Source of the DNA: an uncultured Collinsella sp.
GTDB taxonomy: Bacteria; Actinomycetota; Coriobacteriia; Coriobacteriales; Coriobacteriaceae
Direction: 5' to 3'
Assembly: GCA_900541645.1 (NCBI GenBank)
Contig: UQKQ01000004.1
Location: forward strand, 1 to 64,000
Length of the DNA: 64,000 bases
Shown here: in pieces, positions 45,741 to 53,816 of the stretch
How positions within the stretch are numbered: position 1 is the first letter of the stretch
Layout of the letters: each line of letters opens with the position of its first letter
Notes under the pieces: model-generated
Told to the model about the DNA's origin: nothing
The model's input: the letters and a program-made list of their open reading frames with translations, nothing else
Databases searched by the model: none
Made by a program: the position numbers and the translations under genes

Positions 45741-46790
45741 TTAGATGAACATCATGAACAGCTTGGCCATGACAAAGCTGATGAGTCCGCAGGCGGGGAA
45801 GGTGAAGAACCAGGTGAACATCATGTCCTTGACGACGCCGAAGTTGATGGCCGAGAGGCGTTTGACGGCACCGACGCCCATGATGGCGCAGGTCTTGATG
45901 TGCGTGGAGGACACGGGGATGCCGGTAAGGGTGGCAAGCAGCAGGTTCGCGGCGCCCGCCAGGTCGGCGGAGAAGCCCTGGTACTTTTCGAGCTTGACCA
46001 TGCTCTGGCCAACGGACTTGATGATGCGCTCGCCGCCCACGCTGGTGCCGATGCCCATGGTGGCCGAGCATAGCAGCATAATCCAGATGGGGATGCCGGC
46101 ATCGCCGACGCTCGTCTGGCCGCTGGCAAAGGCCACGCCTAAAAAGAGCACGCCGATGAACTTCTGTCCATCCTGCGCGCCGTGCATAAAGCTCATGGCC
46201 GCAGCGCTCGCGATCTGAGCGTATTTAAAGAAGACATTGGCACGTCGCCTGTTGGCGGCGGCGAAAAGAATCGAGACGAGCTTGCACAGGACCCAGCCCA
46301 TGACAAAGCCCAGACCGATGGAGAGCGCCAGGCCGTAGATGACCTTCATCCACTCGTGGACGTTGACGCTGCTCGCACCGCCGAGGGCGATGGCGGCACC
46401 GGTCAGGCCGGCGATAAGGCTGTGGCTTTGCGAGGTGGGGATGCCAAAACGCGACGCTGTGGCGCCGTAGACGACGATGGAGAACAGCGCCGCGCACAGA
46501 CAGGCGAGCGCCATGGTGCTGTTTCCGCCAAAGTCGACAATATGGGAGATGGTGTTGGCGACGCTCGCGTTAAAGTGCGTCATGATGAGCACGCCCAAGA
46601 AGTTGAATGCGGCACTCATGAGAATGGCGGCGCGGGCGGGCATACAACGCGTGGTGACGCAGGTCGCGATGGCGTTGGGCGCGTCGGTCCATCCGTTGAC
46701 GAAGATGGCGCCGAGTGCGAGGATCACGGTGACGGCAAGGACTGGGTTCGACACAAGTTGGCCGAGGAAGGTTGAGAACGTTACGTCCAT
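45741..46790 (-). CDS. pit: PiT family inorganic phosphate transporter
   Basis: The 349-residue membrane protein has about ten membrane segments with duplicated PiT motifs: GWTDAPNAIATCVTTR near residue 35 and SFMHGAQDGQKFIGV near residue 205, followed by GIPVSSTHIKTCAIMGVG. It imports phosphate with a cation and may also take up arsenate. The start lacks a good Shine-Dalgarno. It is transcribed before the DUF47 gene. The 46791-47039 gap has an A+T-rich portion and no gene on either strand that I can support. Confidence 0.92.
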   Translation of the reverse strand: MDVTFSTFLGQLVSNPVLAVTVILALGAIFVNGWTDAPNAIATCVTTRCMPARAAILMSAAFNFLGVLIMTHFNASVANTISHIVDFGGNSTMALACLCAALFSIVVYGATASRFGIPTSQSHSLIAGLTGAAIALGGASSVNVHEWMKVIYGLALSIGLGFVMGWVLCKLVSILFAAANRRRANVFFKYAQIASAAAMSFMHGAQDGQKFIGVLFLGVAFASGQTSVGDAGIPIWIMLLCSATMGIGTSVGGERIIKSVGQSMVKLEKYQGFSADLAGAANLLLATLTGIPVSSTHIKTCAIMGVGAVKRLSAINFGVVKDMMFTWFFTFPACGLISFVMAKLFMMFI

Positions 46791-47039
46791 GTATGGGCTT
46801 TCTCGAAGTTTGCAGACACGTTACAAAAACATGATAAATCGTATCACCTCCTGTGGGCTTCTTTACCGAGTTCTGATGGGAGAAGTGAATTTTTTGGCAC
46901 TAACATTGAATATTAGCCCTGTTGACCGCGGGTGTTCTTTTTGCTAACACGTCGTGCGGACGCGCACATGCGGTCCGACATGCCAAAACCACAGCCTGTT
47001 CGCTTTACAATATACAAACATGCGTTCGATAATAGGAGC

Positions 47040-47378
47040 ATGGAATATCGACAGACAGATGGCAAAACTCGGCGCGTGCACAAGCAGTATGTGGACGTCG
47101 TGGCCCGCATCCTCGCGGGCGGACAAGTCGTGCCGGTCACCGTCTGCTGGGTCGACGGTCGCTGCTTTACGATTGACGAGATTGTCTCGTCCACGGGCTT
47201 TGGCTTAACGGTCCACGGTGTTCGTACGGCAACGTATAAAGTTCGTTTTGGCGGGCATGCGACCGAGTTGTATCTGGAGGACCAGGCGCGCGAACGGCCG
47301 GACGGCTCGCAGGCCCACGTGATGCGTTGGTGGGTCTGGGCGTTTGACCGCACGCTCGAGGGCGAGCGCCGTAGGTAG
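47040..47378 (+). CDS. Hypothetical protein
   Basis: The 112-residue protein is soluble with alternating strands (KQYVDVVARILAGGQVVPVTVCWVDGRCFTIDEIV...TYKVRFGGHATELYLEDQ) and a Trp-rich end (MRWWVWAFDRTLEG). No family is recognised. ATG 47040 has AGGAG almost abutting it, which is closer than ideal; TTACAATATAC upstream resembles a -10 region, so translation probably does not start earlier. The gene stands alone between pit and the Bax-inhibitor gene. Confidence 0.65.
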   Translation: MEYRQTDGKTRRVHKQYVDVVARILAGGQVVPVTVCWVDGRCFTIDEIVSSTGFGLTVHGVRTATYKVRFGGHATELYLEDQARERPDGSQAHVMRWWVWAFDRTLEGERRR

Positions 47379-47462
47379 GGACGCACGGCGTTCGGGTACA
47401 ATGGTAGGAATCTTGTCATCTGCTGCGCCGTCATTCGCGGCGCTTTTTGAAAGGACGAAGCT

Positions 47463-48158
47463 ATGAACGATATCCAGGGCTATCAGAACGGCCCCGTCGA
47501 GACCGGCGCAAGCCGCGCCAAGGAGATGTCGCCGCGCGCGTACAATCTCGCCATGTCTGCCCTGATCTTCTTGGGCTTTTGCGCCATGGGCGCCGGCGCC
47601 TACTTTACGAGCACCATGTCGTTTGCGCGCATGATGATGAGCGGGGCCGCCCTGCCGCTGGTTTTTGGCTCGTTTATCCTGACCATTGTCGGCATCGTCA
47701 TGATGTCAGCTGCCGCCAGCAAGCAGTCCGTGGGCCTGTCCCTTGTGGGCTACGTAATCTTTGCGAGTACCTTTGGCCTGACCGCGTCGTTTGGCCTTGC
47801 CAACTACGACCTGCCCACCATCAACACTGCCTTTATCGCCACGGCCGCCATCACCTTTGTCTTTGGCGCCTTGGGCGTGACGTTCCCCAAGTTTTTCCAG
47901 CGCGTATATGGCATCGGTTTTGGCATTCTGCTCGCCACTATTCTGGTTGAGATCGTGCTGATGTTCATGGGCGTCTCGCAGACCATCACCGACCTGATCG
48001 TGATCGTGGTGTTCGCCGGCTTTATTGGTTACGACACCTATGTTGCCACGACGGTGCCACCCACGCTGCCCAATGCGGTGCTCATGGCGTCCAACCTGTT
48101 CGTGGACATTATCAACGTGTTCCTGCGCATCCTGAACATCCTCGGTCGTCGCGACTAG
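47463..48158 (+). CDS. Bax inhibitor-1/YccA family membrane protein
   Basis: The 231-residue protein has seven hydrophobic segments and the family C-terminus VFAGFIGYDTYVA...SNLFVDIINVFLRILNILGRRD, with the conserved Asp in the last helix (LFVDIINVFLRILN). The family includes YccA, which modulates FtsH, and pH-sensitive calcium leak channels. GAAAGGA precedes the ATG. Specific role unknown. Confidence 0.88.
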   Translation: MNDIQGYQNGPVETGASRAKEMSPRAYNLAMSALIFLGFCAMGAGAYFTSTMSFARMMMSGAALPLVFGSFILTIVGIVMMSAAASKQSVGLSLVGYVIFASTFGLTASFGLANYDLPTINTAFIATAAITFVFGALGVTFPKFFQRVYGIGFGILLATILVEIVLMFMGVSQTITDLIVIVVFAGFIGYDTYVATTVPPTLPNAVLMASNLFVDIINVFLRILNILGRRD

Positions 48159-48207
48159 CGCGGGGGATTGCAGCGTTTCTTGTCGGACGCGGTAAAACGA
48201 TGCGAAA

Positions 48208-48233
48208 GGCGGTCCTGCGGGGCCGTCTTTTTT
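48208..48233 (+). terminator. Terminator after the Bax-inhibitor gene
   Basis: GGCGGTCC pairs with GGGGCCGTC (with G-T pairs) around TGC, followed by six T residues. Confidence 0.75.
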
Positions 48234-48299
48234 GTGCGCGGCGGGGTATCATGGATGGGAAAAAGCCGATAGCGGCAGCGACAGGAAAGGTGGCCACGT

Positions 48300-49418
48300 A
48301 TGGCAGACGTCGACAACAGGAACCGTAACCGCAGGCCCAACCGCGCGGGACAGCCCAACCCCAAGCGCGAGGCCCGCGCCAAGGCCGCCGAGCGTCACGT
48401 GGCAACTGTGTCCGAGGCGTGTGCCAAGGATATCGAGCGCTCGCTTGCCGGCGTTCGCGAATTCGACGGTATGCCTGCCGGCTTTGTCGCGGCGATGAAG
48501 GCCAAGGCCCAGAAGGCAGCGGCTGCCGAGGAGCCGGTTGCCGAGGAGTCTGAGTCCGCTGAGGTTGCGTCCGCCGAGGCTGAGGTTGCGGCTGAACCTG
48601 CGCCCGCAGAGGAGACCGACGAAGTCGAGTCCGCGCCTGCTGCTGAGGAGCCCGCTCCGGTCCTGCCCGAGGTCACTGTGCTTGATGCCTCCGCCACGCA
48701 GGCAATCCTCGATAACGGTCGCGGCTATGCGCAGTTCTGCGACATGGCCGTGCTCGCCTTTGCCTCGTTTACCAATCCGGGCGGTGGATATATTCAGGGT
48801 TATCTGGGCCAGGAGGCCACGCTGTGCGCCGATTCGTATCTGTACAACGTTCTCGATAAGCAGCGTAAGTGGTACGGCGAGAACCGTCGCCGCAACATCA
48901 ACTGCGAGCTCTACCGCAACCGTGCGCTGGTGGTGCCTGCGGTGCGCTTCGACCGCAACCACGTGCATGCATACGCCGACGTGATCGTGGCCGCCGCGCC
49001 CAACGTTAGGCGCGCCCGCCAGGAGTATCGCGTGAGCGACGATGCTCTGCTGGATGCCCTGCGCGACCGCATCCGCTTTGTCCTTGCCATCTGCGATGAG
49101 CTTGGTCGCGAGAAGCTCGTGCTGGGTGCTTGGGGCTGCGAGAACAACGGCTTTGATGCCGAGGCCGTGGCCGAGCTCTTCCGCAAGGAGCTCGCGTCGG
49201 GCGACTTCAAGGTCAAGCAGGTCTTCTTTGCCGTGCCCTCTACGCGCTGGGATGAGGACTTTGCCAAGTTCGAGCACGTGCTGGCAAACTTCCCCGAGCG
49301 CAACGAGGAGTCCTATGCCCAGGTTGCCGCCCGCGCCGCAGCCGCTCGCGCCGCCGAGCAGGCCCAGACAGCAGTCGAGGATGATGAGGACGAGGATGAC
49401 TGGCGCAAGTACCTGTAA
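48300..49418 (+). CDS. TIGR02452-type microbial PARG/macrodomain protein with altered QEE motif
   Basis: The 372-residue protein has a basic N-terminus, an Ala/Glu-rich acidic low-complexity segment (about 73-122), then a macrodomain of the bacterial poly(ADP-ribose) glycohydrolase type: FTNPGGGYIQGYLGQEATLC at 157-176, VIVAAAPNVRRAR and LVLGAWGCENNGFD. PARG enzymes use GGG-X(6-8)-QEE, in which the second Glu is catalytic; here the residues are Q171-E172-A173. It may therefore bind ADP-ribose without cleaving it. The C-terminus is acidic. Single-gene unit with its own terminator. Confidence 0.78.
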   Translation: MADVDNRNRNRRPNRAGQPNPKREARAKAAERHVATVSEACAKDIERSLAGVREFDGMPAGFVAAMKAKAQKAAAAEEPVAEESESAEVASAEAEVAAEPAPAEETDEVESAPAAEEPAPVLPEVTVLDASATQAILDNGRGYAQFCDMAVLAFASFTNPGGGYIQGYLGQEATLCADSYLYNVLDKQRKWYGENRRRNINCELYRNRALVVPAVRFDRNHVHAYADVIVAAAPNVRRARQEYRVSDDALLDALRDRIRFVLAICDELGREKLVLGAWGCENNGFDAEAVAELFRKELASGDFKVKQVFFAVPSTRWDEDFAKFEHVLANFPERNEESYAQVAARAAAARAAEQAQTAVEDDEDEDDWRKYL

Positions 49419-49443
49419 GCGGTGCGCGCGATGTGATATGCCA

Positions 49444-49477
49444 AGCCGACGGGAGGGGTTGCCCCCGTCGGCTTTTT
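49444..49477 (+). terminator. Terminator after the PARG-like gene
   Basis: AGCCGACGGG pairs with CCCGTCGGCT, extended by GGGG/CCCC around TTG, and five T residues follow. It ends 20 bases before the SGNH start. Confidence 0.88.
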
Positions 49478-49496
49478 ACTGAATGAGGAGCTCAAG

Positions 49497-50156
49497 ATGA
49501 AAAACGTTCTGTGCTTTGGTGACAGCAACACCTATGGCTATGATCCGGCGGGTATGCGCGACGGTACCGCAGTGCGCTATGCGTAGGATGTGCGCTGGTG
49601 CGGCGTGGTGCAGCGTGACCTGGGTAAGGGCTGGCATGTGATTGAGGAAGGTCTAAATGGTCGCACGACGGTGCGCGACGATATGTGCCATCTGGACACC
49701 AACCTCAACGGCATTCGCGCGCTTCCGATGCTGCTCGAGGCCCATAAGCCGCTGGATGCGATCGTGATCATGCTGGGCACCAACGACTGCAAGACGGTCT
49801 TTGGCGTGACGGCCTCCGATATTGCCCGCGGCGCCATGGCGCTGATTCGCGCCGTCCGCGCGTTTCCGTGGACCGACGCTGCGCCTTGTCCGCGCATTCT
49901 GTTGATGGCTCCTATCAAGATTAAGCCGCAGATCGCCGATGTGTATATGACCGACTTTGACGATCATTCCGTTGAGGCATCTGAGCATTTTGGTGAGTAC
50001 TACGCGCATGTGGCCGAGCAGTTTGGCTGCGACTTTTTGAATGCCGCCGACTTTGCCGAGCCGGGCGATATCGACTATCTGCATATGATGCCCGAGAGCC
50101 ACGAGAGCTTGGGACATGCCGTGGCAGCCAAGCTCAAAGAGATGCTCGGTGAGTAG
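49497..50156 (+). pseudogene. SGNH hydrolase/arylesterase gene interrupted by TAG
   Basis: An ATG at 49497 with GAGGAG upstream opens VLCFGDSNTYGYDPAG, the GDSN block with the catalytic Ser. At codon 30 a TAG (49584-49586) interrupts the frame; downstream the same frame continues without other stops through VRWCGVVQ, EEGLNGRTT (block II Gly), LGTNDCK (block III Asn) and DIDYLHMMPESHESLG (Asp/His) to the stop at 50154-50156. All catalytic blocks are otherwise intact (219 codons). A restart at GTG 49590 would lose the nucleophile. It is either a recent nonsense mutation, a read-through codon or a sequence error. Confidence 0.8.
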
Positions 50157-50177
50157 CACGGCCCCAAACCACCACAG

Positions 50178-50197
50178 AGTTCCCCTTGCGGGGGCTT
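50178..50197 (+). terminator. Short terminator-like hairpin after the SGNH gene
   Basis: AGTTCCCC-TTGC-GGGGGCTT forms a short stem followed by GTTTCGTTTGTTT, 21 bases after the broken hydrolase gene. It overlaps nothing else. Confidence 0.55.
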
Positions 50198-50211
50198 GTT
50201 TCGTTTGTTTG

Positions 50212-50347
50212 TCTTGATCTGTAACAGTTCCAAGGCCGAAAACGGGCTAGATGTTACAGATTAAGATTATTTAGGTCGATATCGATTGTTTGTCTTGATC
50301 TGTAACATCTAGGGTCGATTTTGCCGAGTTACTGTTACAGATCGAGA
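50212..50347. repeat. Two tandem 55-bp palindromes at the left end of the mobile element
   Basis: TCTTGATCTGTAACA at 50212-50226 and 50293-50307 is each paired with TGTTACAGATNNAGA at 50252-50266 and 50333-50347. This gives two 55-bp inverted-repeat units 81 bases apart, with different 25-base centres that are roughly complementary to each other. The units lie between the SGNH gene end and the integrase end, where an attachment site is expected. Confidence 0.75.
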
Positions 50348-50362
50348 TGTTTGTGGGAGCCA

Positions 50363-50397
50363 CCGCAAAGGTGCCTGTCCCCTTTGCGGCGGTTTTG
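50363..50397. terminator. CCGCAAAGG/CCTTTGCGG hairpin near the integrase end
   Basis: CCGCAAAGG at 50363-50371 pairs with CCTTTGCGG at 50381-50389 around TGCCTGTCC, followed by CGGTTTT. It lies 42 bases past the end of the minus-strand integrase gene but has its T-run on the plus strand. Confidence 0.55.
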
Positions 50398-50438
50398 GGC
50401 TGCGAATCTTAATATTGCCACTATTAACGGTATTCGTT

Positions 50439-51599
50439 TTACCTGCTGGTTTGTTGGGAAATATCCCAATTTATCCCAAGTGCGTCGCAAACGGAGCGCG
50501 CCACCTGCTCACGGGAGGGACGAATATAATGCCGACCGGACACGCCCGGCAGGGAGTGGCCCATGAGCATTTCCATGAGGTCCCAGGGCATGTGCAGCTC
50601 CATCTCGCAGATGGTTCGCCACGAGTTGCGGAGGTTCGACCACGGGATGTGCTCGATGCCCTCGGCTGCGCACCACTTCTTCCATCTATGATTGCACATC
50701 CCTCGATTCATGGGCAGTCCGTCCCCGCGATCTGCTAGCCACTCGGAGCCTGCCGCGCGGCGCTCGTCTGCAATTTCGAGCAGGCGCCCGGCGGCATCCG
50801 GCAGCACCACGACTGTGCGTATGGACTTACGCGTCTTGAGTACGCCGTCCGCTGTGGGCTCGATGCCCGCTTGCTCCATCTGGCGCACGAGGTCGACCGT
50901 TGCGAGCGTTGTGGATTCCGCCGCGAACGGCATGACCTCATCGGTGCGGATGCCCAGCGATTCGCCCGACCGGCATGAGCCAAAGCACGCCATGATGAAC
51001 GGCGCCTCGAGCGAGGTTCCGTGCAGGCGCTCCAGGATGTCCTTGGATTCGGCAAGCGTGTACAGGCGCTTGGAGCGCTCGCGCGTCTTGCGCGTGGGCA
51101 TGGTGTATTTCACGGTGGCGGCAAACGGGTCGATGGGCAGCACGACAAAGCCCGACACAGTGCCGTAAATCTTGCGCAGGGTGAGTAGGGCAGTGTCCGC
51201 CGTTGCTGCAGGCAAGGTCAGTAGCCATTCCTGCAGATGCACGGGGCGCAACTGGTCGACCGGCATTGAGCCCCATGAGGGGCCGACGTAGTTCGCCCAC
51301 GACCTAGTGACGAGGTTGCGCGTATTCGGCGCGAGCGTGCCCGCCGCGACCTGTGCCGCCATGGTCGGCTCGAGCCATGTGCCGTATGCCTGGGCGATGG
51401 TCGGCACCGGCTTGTCATCGGCACGCTCGACGTGGATGCGGTCGAGTTCGGTGCATGCCTCGCGATAGGTGCCGTATACCGTCTTGGTTTTGCGCTTGCG
51501 TCCACACGGCGTGTTCTCTTGCCATCGGAGGATGTATTTCTTGCCACGCTTGGCTTCGGTGATTGAGCCCCACGCGCGGCGCCTCTGCTTGCGTGTCAT
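50439..51599 (-). CDS. Tyrosine-type integrase with degenerate catalytic box
   Basis: The 386-residue protein has an Arm-like basic N-terminus (RRRAWGSITEAKRGKKYILRWQE), a core-binding domain (about 66-165) and a catalytic domain with R210, R323, H347 and Y357 (MGHSLPGVSGRHYIRP). The usual HxLRHT box reads SNLRNS (320-325), so the catalytic His is Ser. Some phage integrases tolerate change at this position, so activity is uncertain. It reads outward toward the left end, ending 91 bases from the tandem palindromes, as expected for an integrase near attL. Confidence 0.85.
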   Translation of the reverse strand: MTRKQRRRAWGSITEAKRGKKYILRWQENTPCGRKRKTKTVYGTYREACTELDRIHVERADDKPVPTIAQAYGTWLEPTMAAQVAAGTLAPNTRNLVTRSWANYVGPSWGSMPVDQLRPVHLQEWLLTLPAATADTALLTLRKIYGTVSGFVVLPIDPFAATVKYTMPTRKTRERSKRLYTLAESKDILERLHGTSLEAPFIMACFGSCRSGESLGIRTDEVMPFAAESTTLATVDLVRQMEQAGIEPTADGVLKTRKSIRTVVVLPDAAGRLLEIADERRAAGSEWLADRGDGLPMNRGMCNHRWKKWCAAEGIEHIPWSNLRNSWRTICEMELHMPWDLMEMLMGHSLPGVSGRHYIRPSREQVARSVCDALGINWDISQQTSR

Positions 51600-51656
51600 A
51601 TAATGTCCCTAGGTTGCCCGGAGCTATCTCCGTGTTACTCCGGCATCCTTGTTGTC

Positions 51657-51702
51657 ACCCCACCGCGCCAAGGTTCCAGCCGTGCGCGGTGGGGTTTTGT
51701 TG
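51657..51702 (+). terminator. Strong hairpin between integrase and hicB
   Basis: ACCCCACCGCGC at 51657-51668 pairs with GCGCGGTGGGGT at 51684-51695, then TTTTGTTGTTT on the plus strand. It lies just after the minus-strand hicB gene; its T-tract suits plus-strand termination, toward hicB, while both neighbours read minus. It may shield hicB from antisense transcription. Confidence 0.65.
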
Positions 51703-51712
51703 TTTGTGGCCG

Positions 51713-52159
51713 CTAGGCCGTCGCGGCCTTGCACGGACGGCCCGCCCCGGGCTTGGCCGCGATGCGGTACTCGATGGAGTCGCGCGACACCATGCGGGTG
51801 TTGCCGACCCTCCAGCTGCTCAGGCTCCCGTCGCGGCAGAGCTGCGCCACGCGCGCGGTGCTCACGCCGAGCATCTCGGCGGCCTCGGCTGCGGTCACGG
51901 CCGGGATGTCGGACAGCTCGACGCTGGTCGCGACGGTGACGATCGTGCCGCCGTGCTGCGGCGCATGGCCAAGCCCACCGCCCTCGAACTTCGCCCCGCG
52001 CTCCAGCGCCGCCAGGGCATGGATTCGCAGCCAGTCGACGGCCATCTCCACGGCCTCCTCGTAGGTATCGCCCTCGGTGGCACCGGCGAGCCCGCACGGC
52101 TCCACGGCGTAGCCGCCCTCGGGGTCGGGGTAGACCTCGAACTCCTGCATGACGATCAT
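51713..52159 (-). CDS. hicB: HicB-type antitoxin with C-terminal helix-turn-helix
   Basis: The 148-residue protein has an N-terminal HicB fold (FEVYPDPEGGYAVEPCGLAGATEGDTYEEAVEMAVDWL, about 6-50), and then VTAAEAAEMLGVSTARVAQLCRDGSLSSWRVGNTRMVSRDSIEYRI (about 90-135), a MerR/excisionase-type helix-turn-helix. The antitoxin blocks HicA and usually binds the operon promoter through its C-terminal domain. AAAGGAG precedes the ATG. It follows hicA by 38 bases. Confidence 0.88.
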   Translation of the reverse strand: MIVMQEFEVYPDPEGGYAVEPCGLAGATEGDTYEEAVEMAVDWLRIHALAALERGAKFEGGGLGHAPQHGGTIVTVATSVELSDIPAVTAAEAAEMLGVSTARVAQLCRDGSLSSWRVGNTRMVSRDSIEYRIAAKPGAGRPCKAATA

Positions 52160-52197
52160 GGTGGTCTCCTTTCCTGCGGTGAAGGGGAGGGGCGGGG

Positions 52198-52377
52198 CTA
52201 GAGCAGCCCCGCTTCCTTCCTGATTCCCCGAGCGGTCGTCTCCTTTATCTCCCGGTGCCTGGGCACTGTCACCGTCACGTCCCCGCGGCGGAACTTGTCG
52301 TGCTTGGCGCCGGTGCCGCTGAGCTTTACGTAGCCCGCTTCGGTCAGCTCCCGCTCGAGGTCCCTCTTCTTAGTCAC
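52198..52377 (-). CDS. hicA: HicA-type mRNA interferase toxin
   Basis: The 59-residue protein begins with GTG 52377, with AAAGGAG seven bases upstream. It reads KRDLERELTEAGYVKL, GTGAKHDKFRRGDVTVTVPRHREI and ends with a helix (KETTARGIRKEAGLL). The dsRBD-like alpha-beta-beta-beta-alpha layout and the His in GAKHDKF match HicA, which cleaves mRNA. Toxin-first order is normal for hicAB. Confidence 0.9.
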   Translation of the reverse strand: MTKKRDLERELTEAGYVKLSGTGAKHDKFRRGDVTVTVPRHREIKETTARGIRKEAGLL

Positions 52378-52404
52378 CGCCTAACTCCTTTCGACAATTA
52401 AATA

Positions 52405-52450
52405 TTAGCACAGCTAAGTAATAAAGTATATAAAAGATTAGCGCGATTAA
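52405..52450. promoter_or_regulatory. Paired TTAG...TAA palindromes upstream of hicA
   Basis: TTAGCACAGCTAA at 52405-52417 and TTAGCGCGATTAA at 52438-52450 are 13-base palindromic sites 33 bases apart in an A+T-rich patch (52390-52470) just upstream of hicA. Related pairs stand before the second hicA at 63642-63689. They are likely HicB operator sites. The remaining 52451-52560 shows no gene. Confidence 0.6.
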
Positions 52451-52582
52451 GGATTAAATTAAATCAGCGGCTGGTTCTTCGGAGCCTGCGCCGTTAGAGG
52501 TTTTTCCGGAAAATCCTGAAAAACCCTGCCGCGCCGCGGGTCATAATCGTGATGGACACCATTTACGCTCCTGGAGGTACCC

Positions 52583-52879
52583 ATGGCTCGCTACAGCGTC
52601 GGCGCATATACGTACGAGGACGATTCCTGCGACACGATGATCTACGACGGGCTCACGGGTATTCCGCTGAGCCTTGGGTACGAGCTCGTTTCGCAGGAGC
52701 GCGGGGACACCGTGAGGGTCGTCTCCCTGGGAGTGAAGGACGACGCTGCGGGCCCCGTACCGTTTGCGACGCTCAGGCCGTGCGCATACTCCCTGGCAGC
52801 CGAGTACGACGTGCGTGCCGTGAGATGCCCGCAGACCGGCCAATGGGTCCTCATCGGGTACATGGGCGTCCTCCAATAA
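52583..52879 (+). CDS. Hypothetical protein
   Basis: The 98-residue protein starts with ATG 52583 after CTGGAGG. It is predicted soluble and strand-rich (ARYSVGAYTYEDDSCDTMIYDG; GDTVRVVSLGVKDD; QWVLIGYMGVL). No family is recognised. It converges with the minus-strand gene ending at 52881, leaving one base between them, so no terminator fits. Possible roles in the prophage cannot be read. Confidence 0.6.
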   Translation: MARYSVGAYTYEDDSCDTMIYDGLTGIPLSLGYELVSQERGDTVRVVSLGVKDDAAGPVPFATLRPCAYSLAAEYDVRAVRCPQTGQWVLIGYMGVLQ

Positions 52880-52880
52880 T

Positions 52881-53798
52881 CTAGTCAAATACCAGATAGA
52901 TCTTTGTTTGGTCGGTGCCGTCTTGGTAGTAGTCACGCATATAGATGGCACGGCACGGTCTTCCCCTGTTTGCTGAGATTTGCTTGTAGGCCTCGACGCT
53001 CCTGGCGCTAATCTCGACGAGCGGGCTACCGTTGGCGAGTACTTTGATATGGGGCTTTGCCGACGAGCCCTTTGGTGTCGGGACTATCTCGAATGACGGG
53101 GTAAAACGGAAATCTTTTCTGGGCAGCTTGCCGCCAATCCAGTTGCTATCGGTAACGGTAACCCATACCTCAAGCGAATCCTTTGTAAGTTCGATGCCCG
53201 TTCGCCTACGCCTTACCTGAGCGACTCTTGCCTTATGTTGCGCCTCATGTCTAATAAGCTCGTCTTCCTCGGAGAACGGAACGGGAATCGATAGCGTCTT
53301 CTGTCGTTCCCACCACTGCTTCAAGAGCCAGGGCTCCGCAGTCAGGCTGACTAGCTCGGGGACGCCGGGGGAATACATGCCGGTTTTCTTGACCTTGATG
53401 CGGATCGTGAAACCGGCCGCCACCATCTCCTTAAGAAACCCGAGTCCCGAGTAGCTAAATCCGAACGCGGTGCCGTTGTAGGAGAGGGGTGTGTCGTCCA
53501 TCTCGGCGCTGTCGGCTGTCGTACCGGTTGACTTGCTGTGTATAACCATGTCGTGGCCGAGTGGTTCGGCGTAGAACTCGGCTCCTCTCCGAATGCCTTT
53601 AAGGGGTGCGCCGATGTAGGTAAACACCGTCTTTTCGCAATCGCCGTCGATGTTTATGACACGCGCAGCGGGGTGTCTACCATCTTGCGCGGACATTGCA
53701 ACGGGGACAGGCGCACCCTTCGTGATAGGGGTGCCTGCGCTTGTCGATGTGCCATTGATCGTCGAAATTGCTTTAGCTAATGAGCTGAACAAGCCCAT
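52881..53798 (-). CDS. Hypothetical protein, accessory prophage gene
   Basis: The 305-residue protein starts after TTAGGAGG. A low-complexity Ser/Thr/Gly N-terminus (about 8-35) leads to two strand-rich regions (YIGAPLKGIRRGAEFYAEPLGHDMVI; SLEVWVTVTDSNWIGGKLPRKDFRFTPSFEIVPTPKG) separated by a charged helix (SEEDELIRHEAQHKARVAQVRRRRTG, about 180-205). No family is recognised and no membrane span is seen. It lies 18 bases after the repressor gene on the same strand and is probably expressed in the lysogen as a lysogenic-conversion or exclusion gene; this is inference from position. Confidence 0.65.
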   Translation of the reverse strand: MGLFSSLAKAISTINGTSTSAGTPITKGAPVPVAMSAQDGRHPAARVINIDGDCEKTVFTYIGAPLKGIRRGAEFYAEPLGHDMVIHSKSTGTTADSAEMDDTPLSYNGTAFGFSYSGLGFLKEMVAAGFTIRIKVKKTGMYSPGVPELVSLTAEPWLLKQWWERQKTLSIPVPFSEEDELIRHEAQHKARVAQVRRRRTGIELTKDSLEVWVTVTDSNWIGGKLPRKDFRFTPSFEIVPTPKGSSAKPHIKVLANGSPLVEISARSVEAYKQISANRGRPCRAIYMRDYYQDGTDQTKIYLVFD

Positions 53799-53816
53799 GG
53801 GTACCTCCTAACCTTG

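Noticed and set aside
46791..47039. tRNA or small RNA gene between pit and the hypothetical gene
   Set aside because: No cloverleaf, CCA end or strong stem-loop could be found; only A+T-rich promoter-like sequence is seen.
50212..50347. CRISPR array or insertion sequence ends
   Set aside because: There are only two units, each itself palindromic, and there is no transposase or cas gene next to them.
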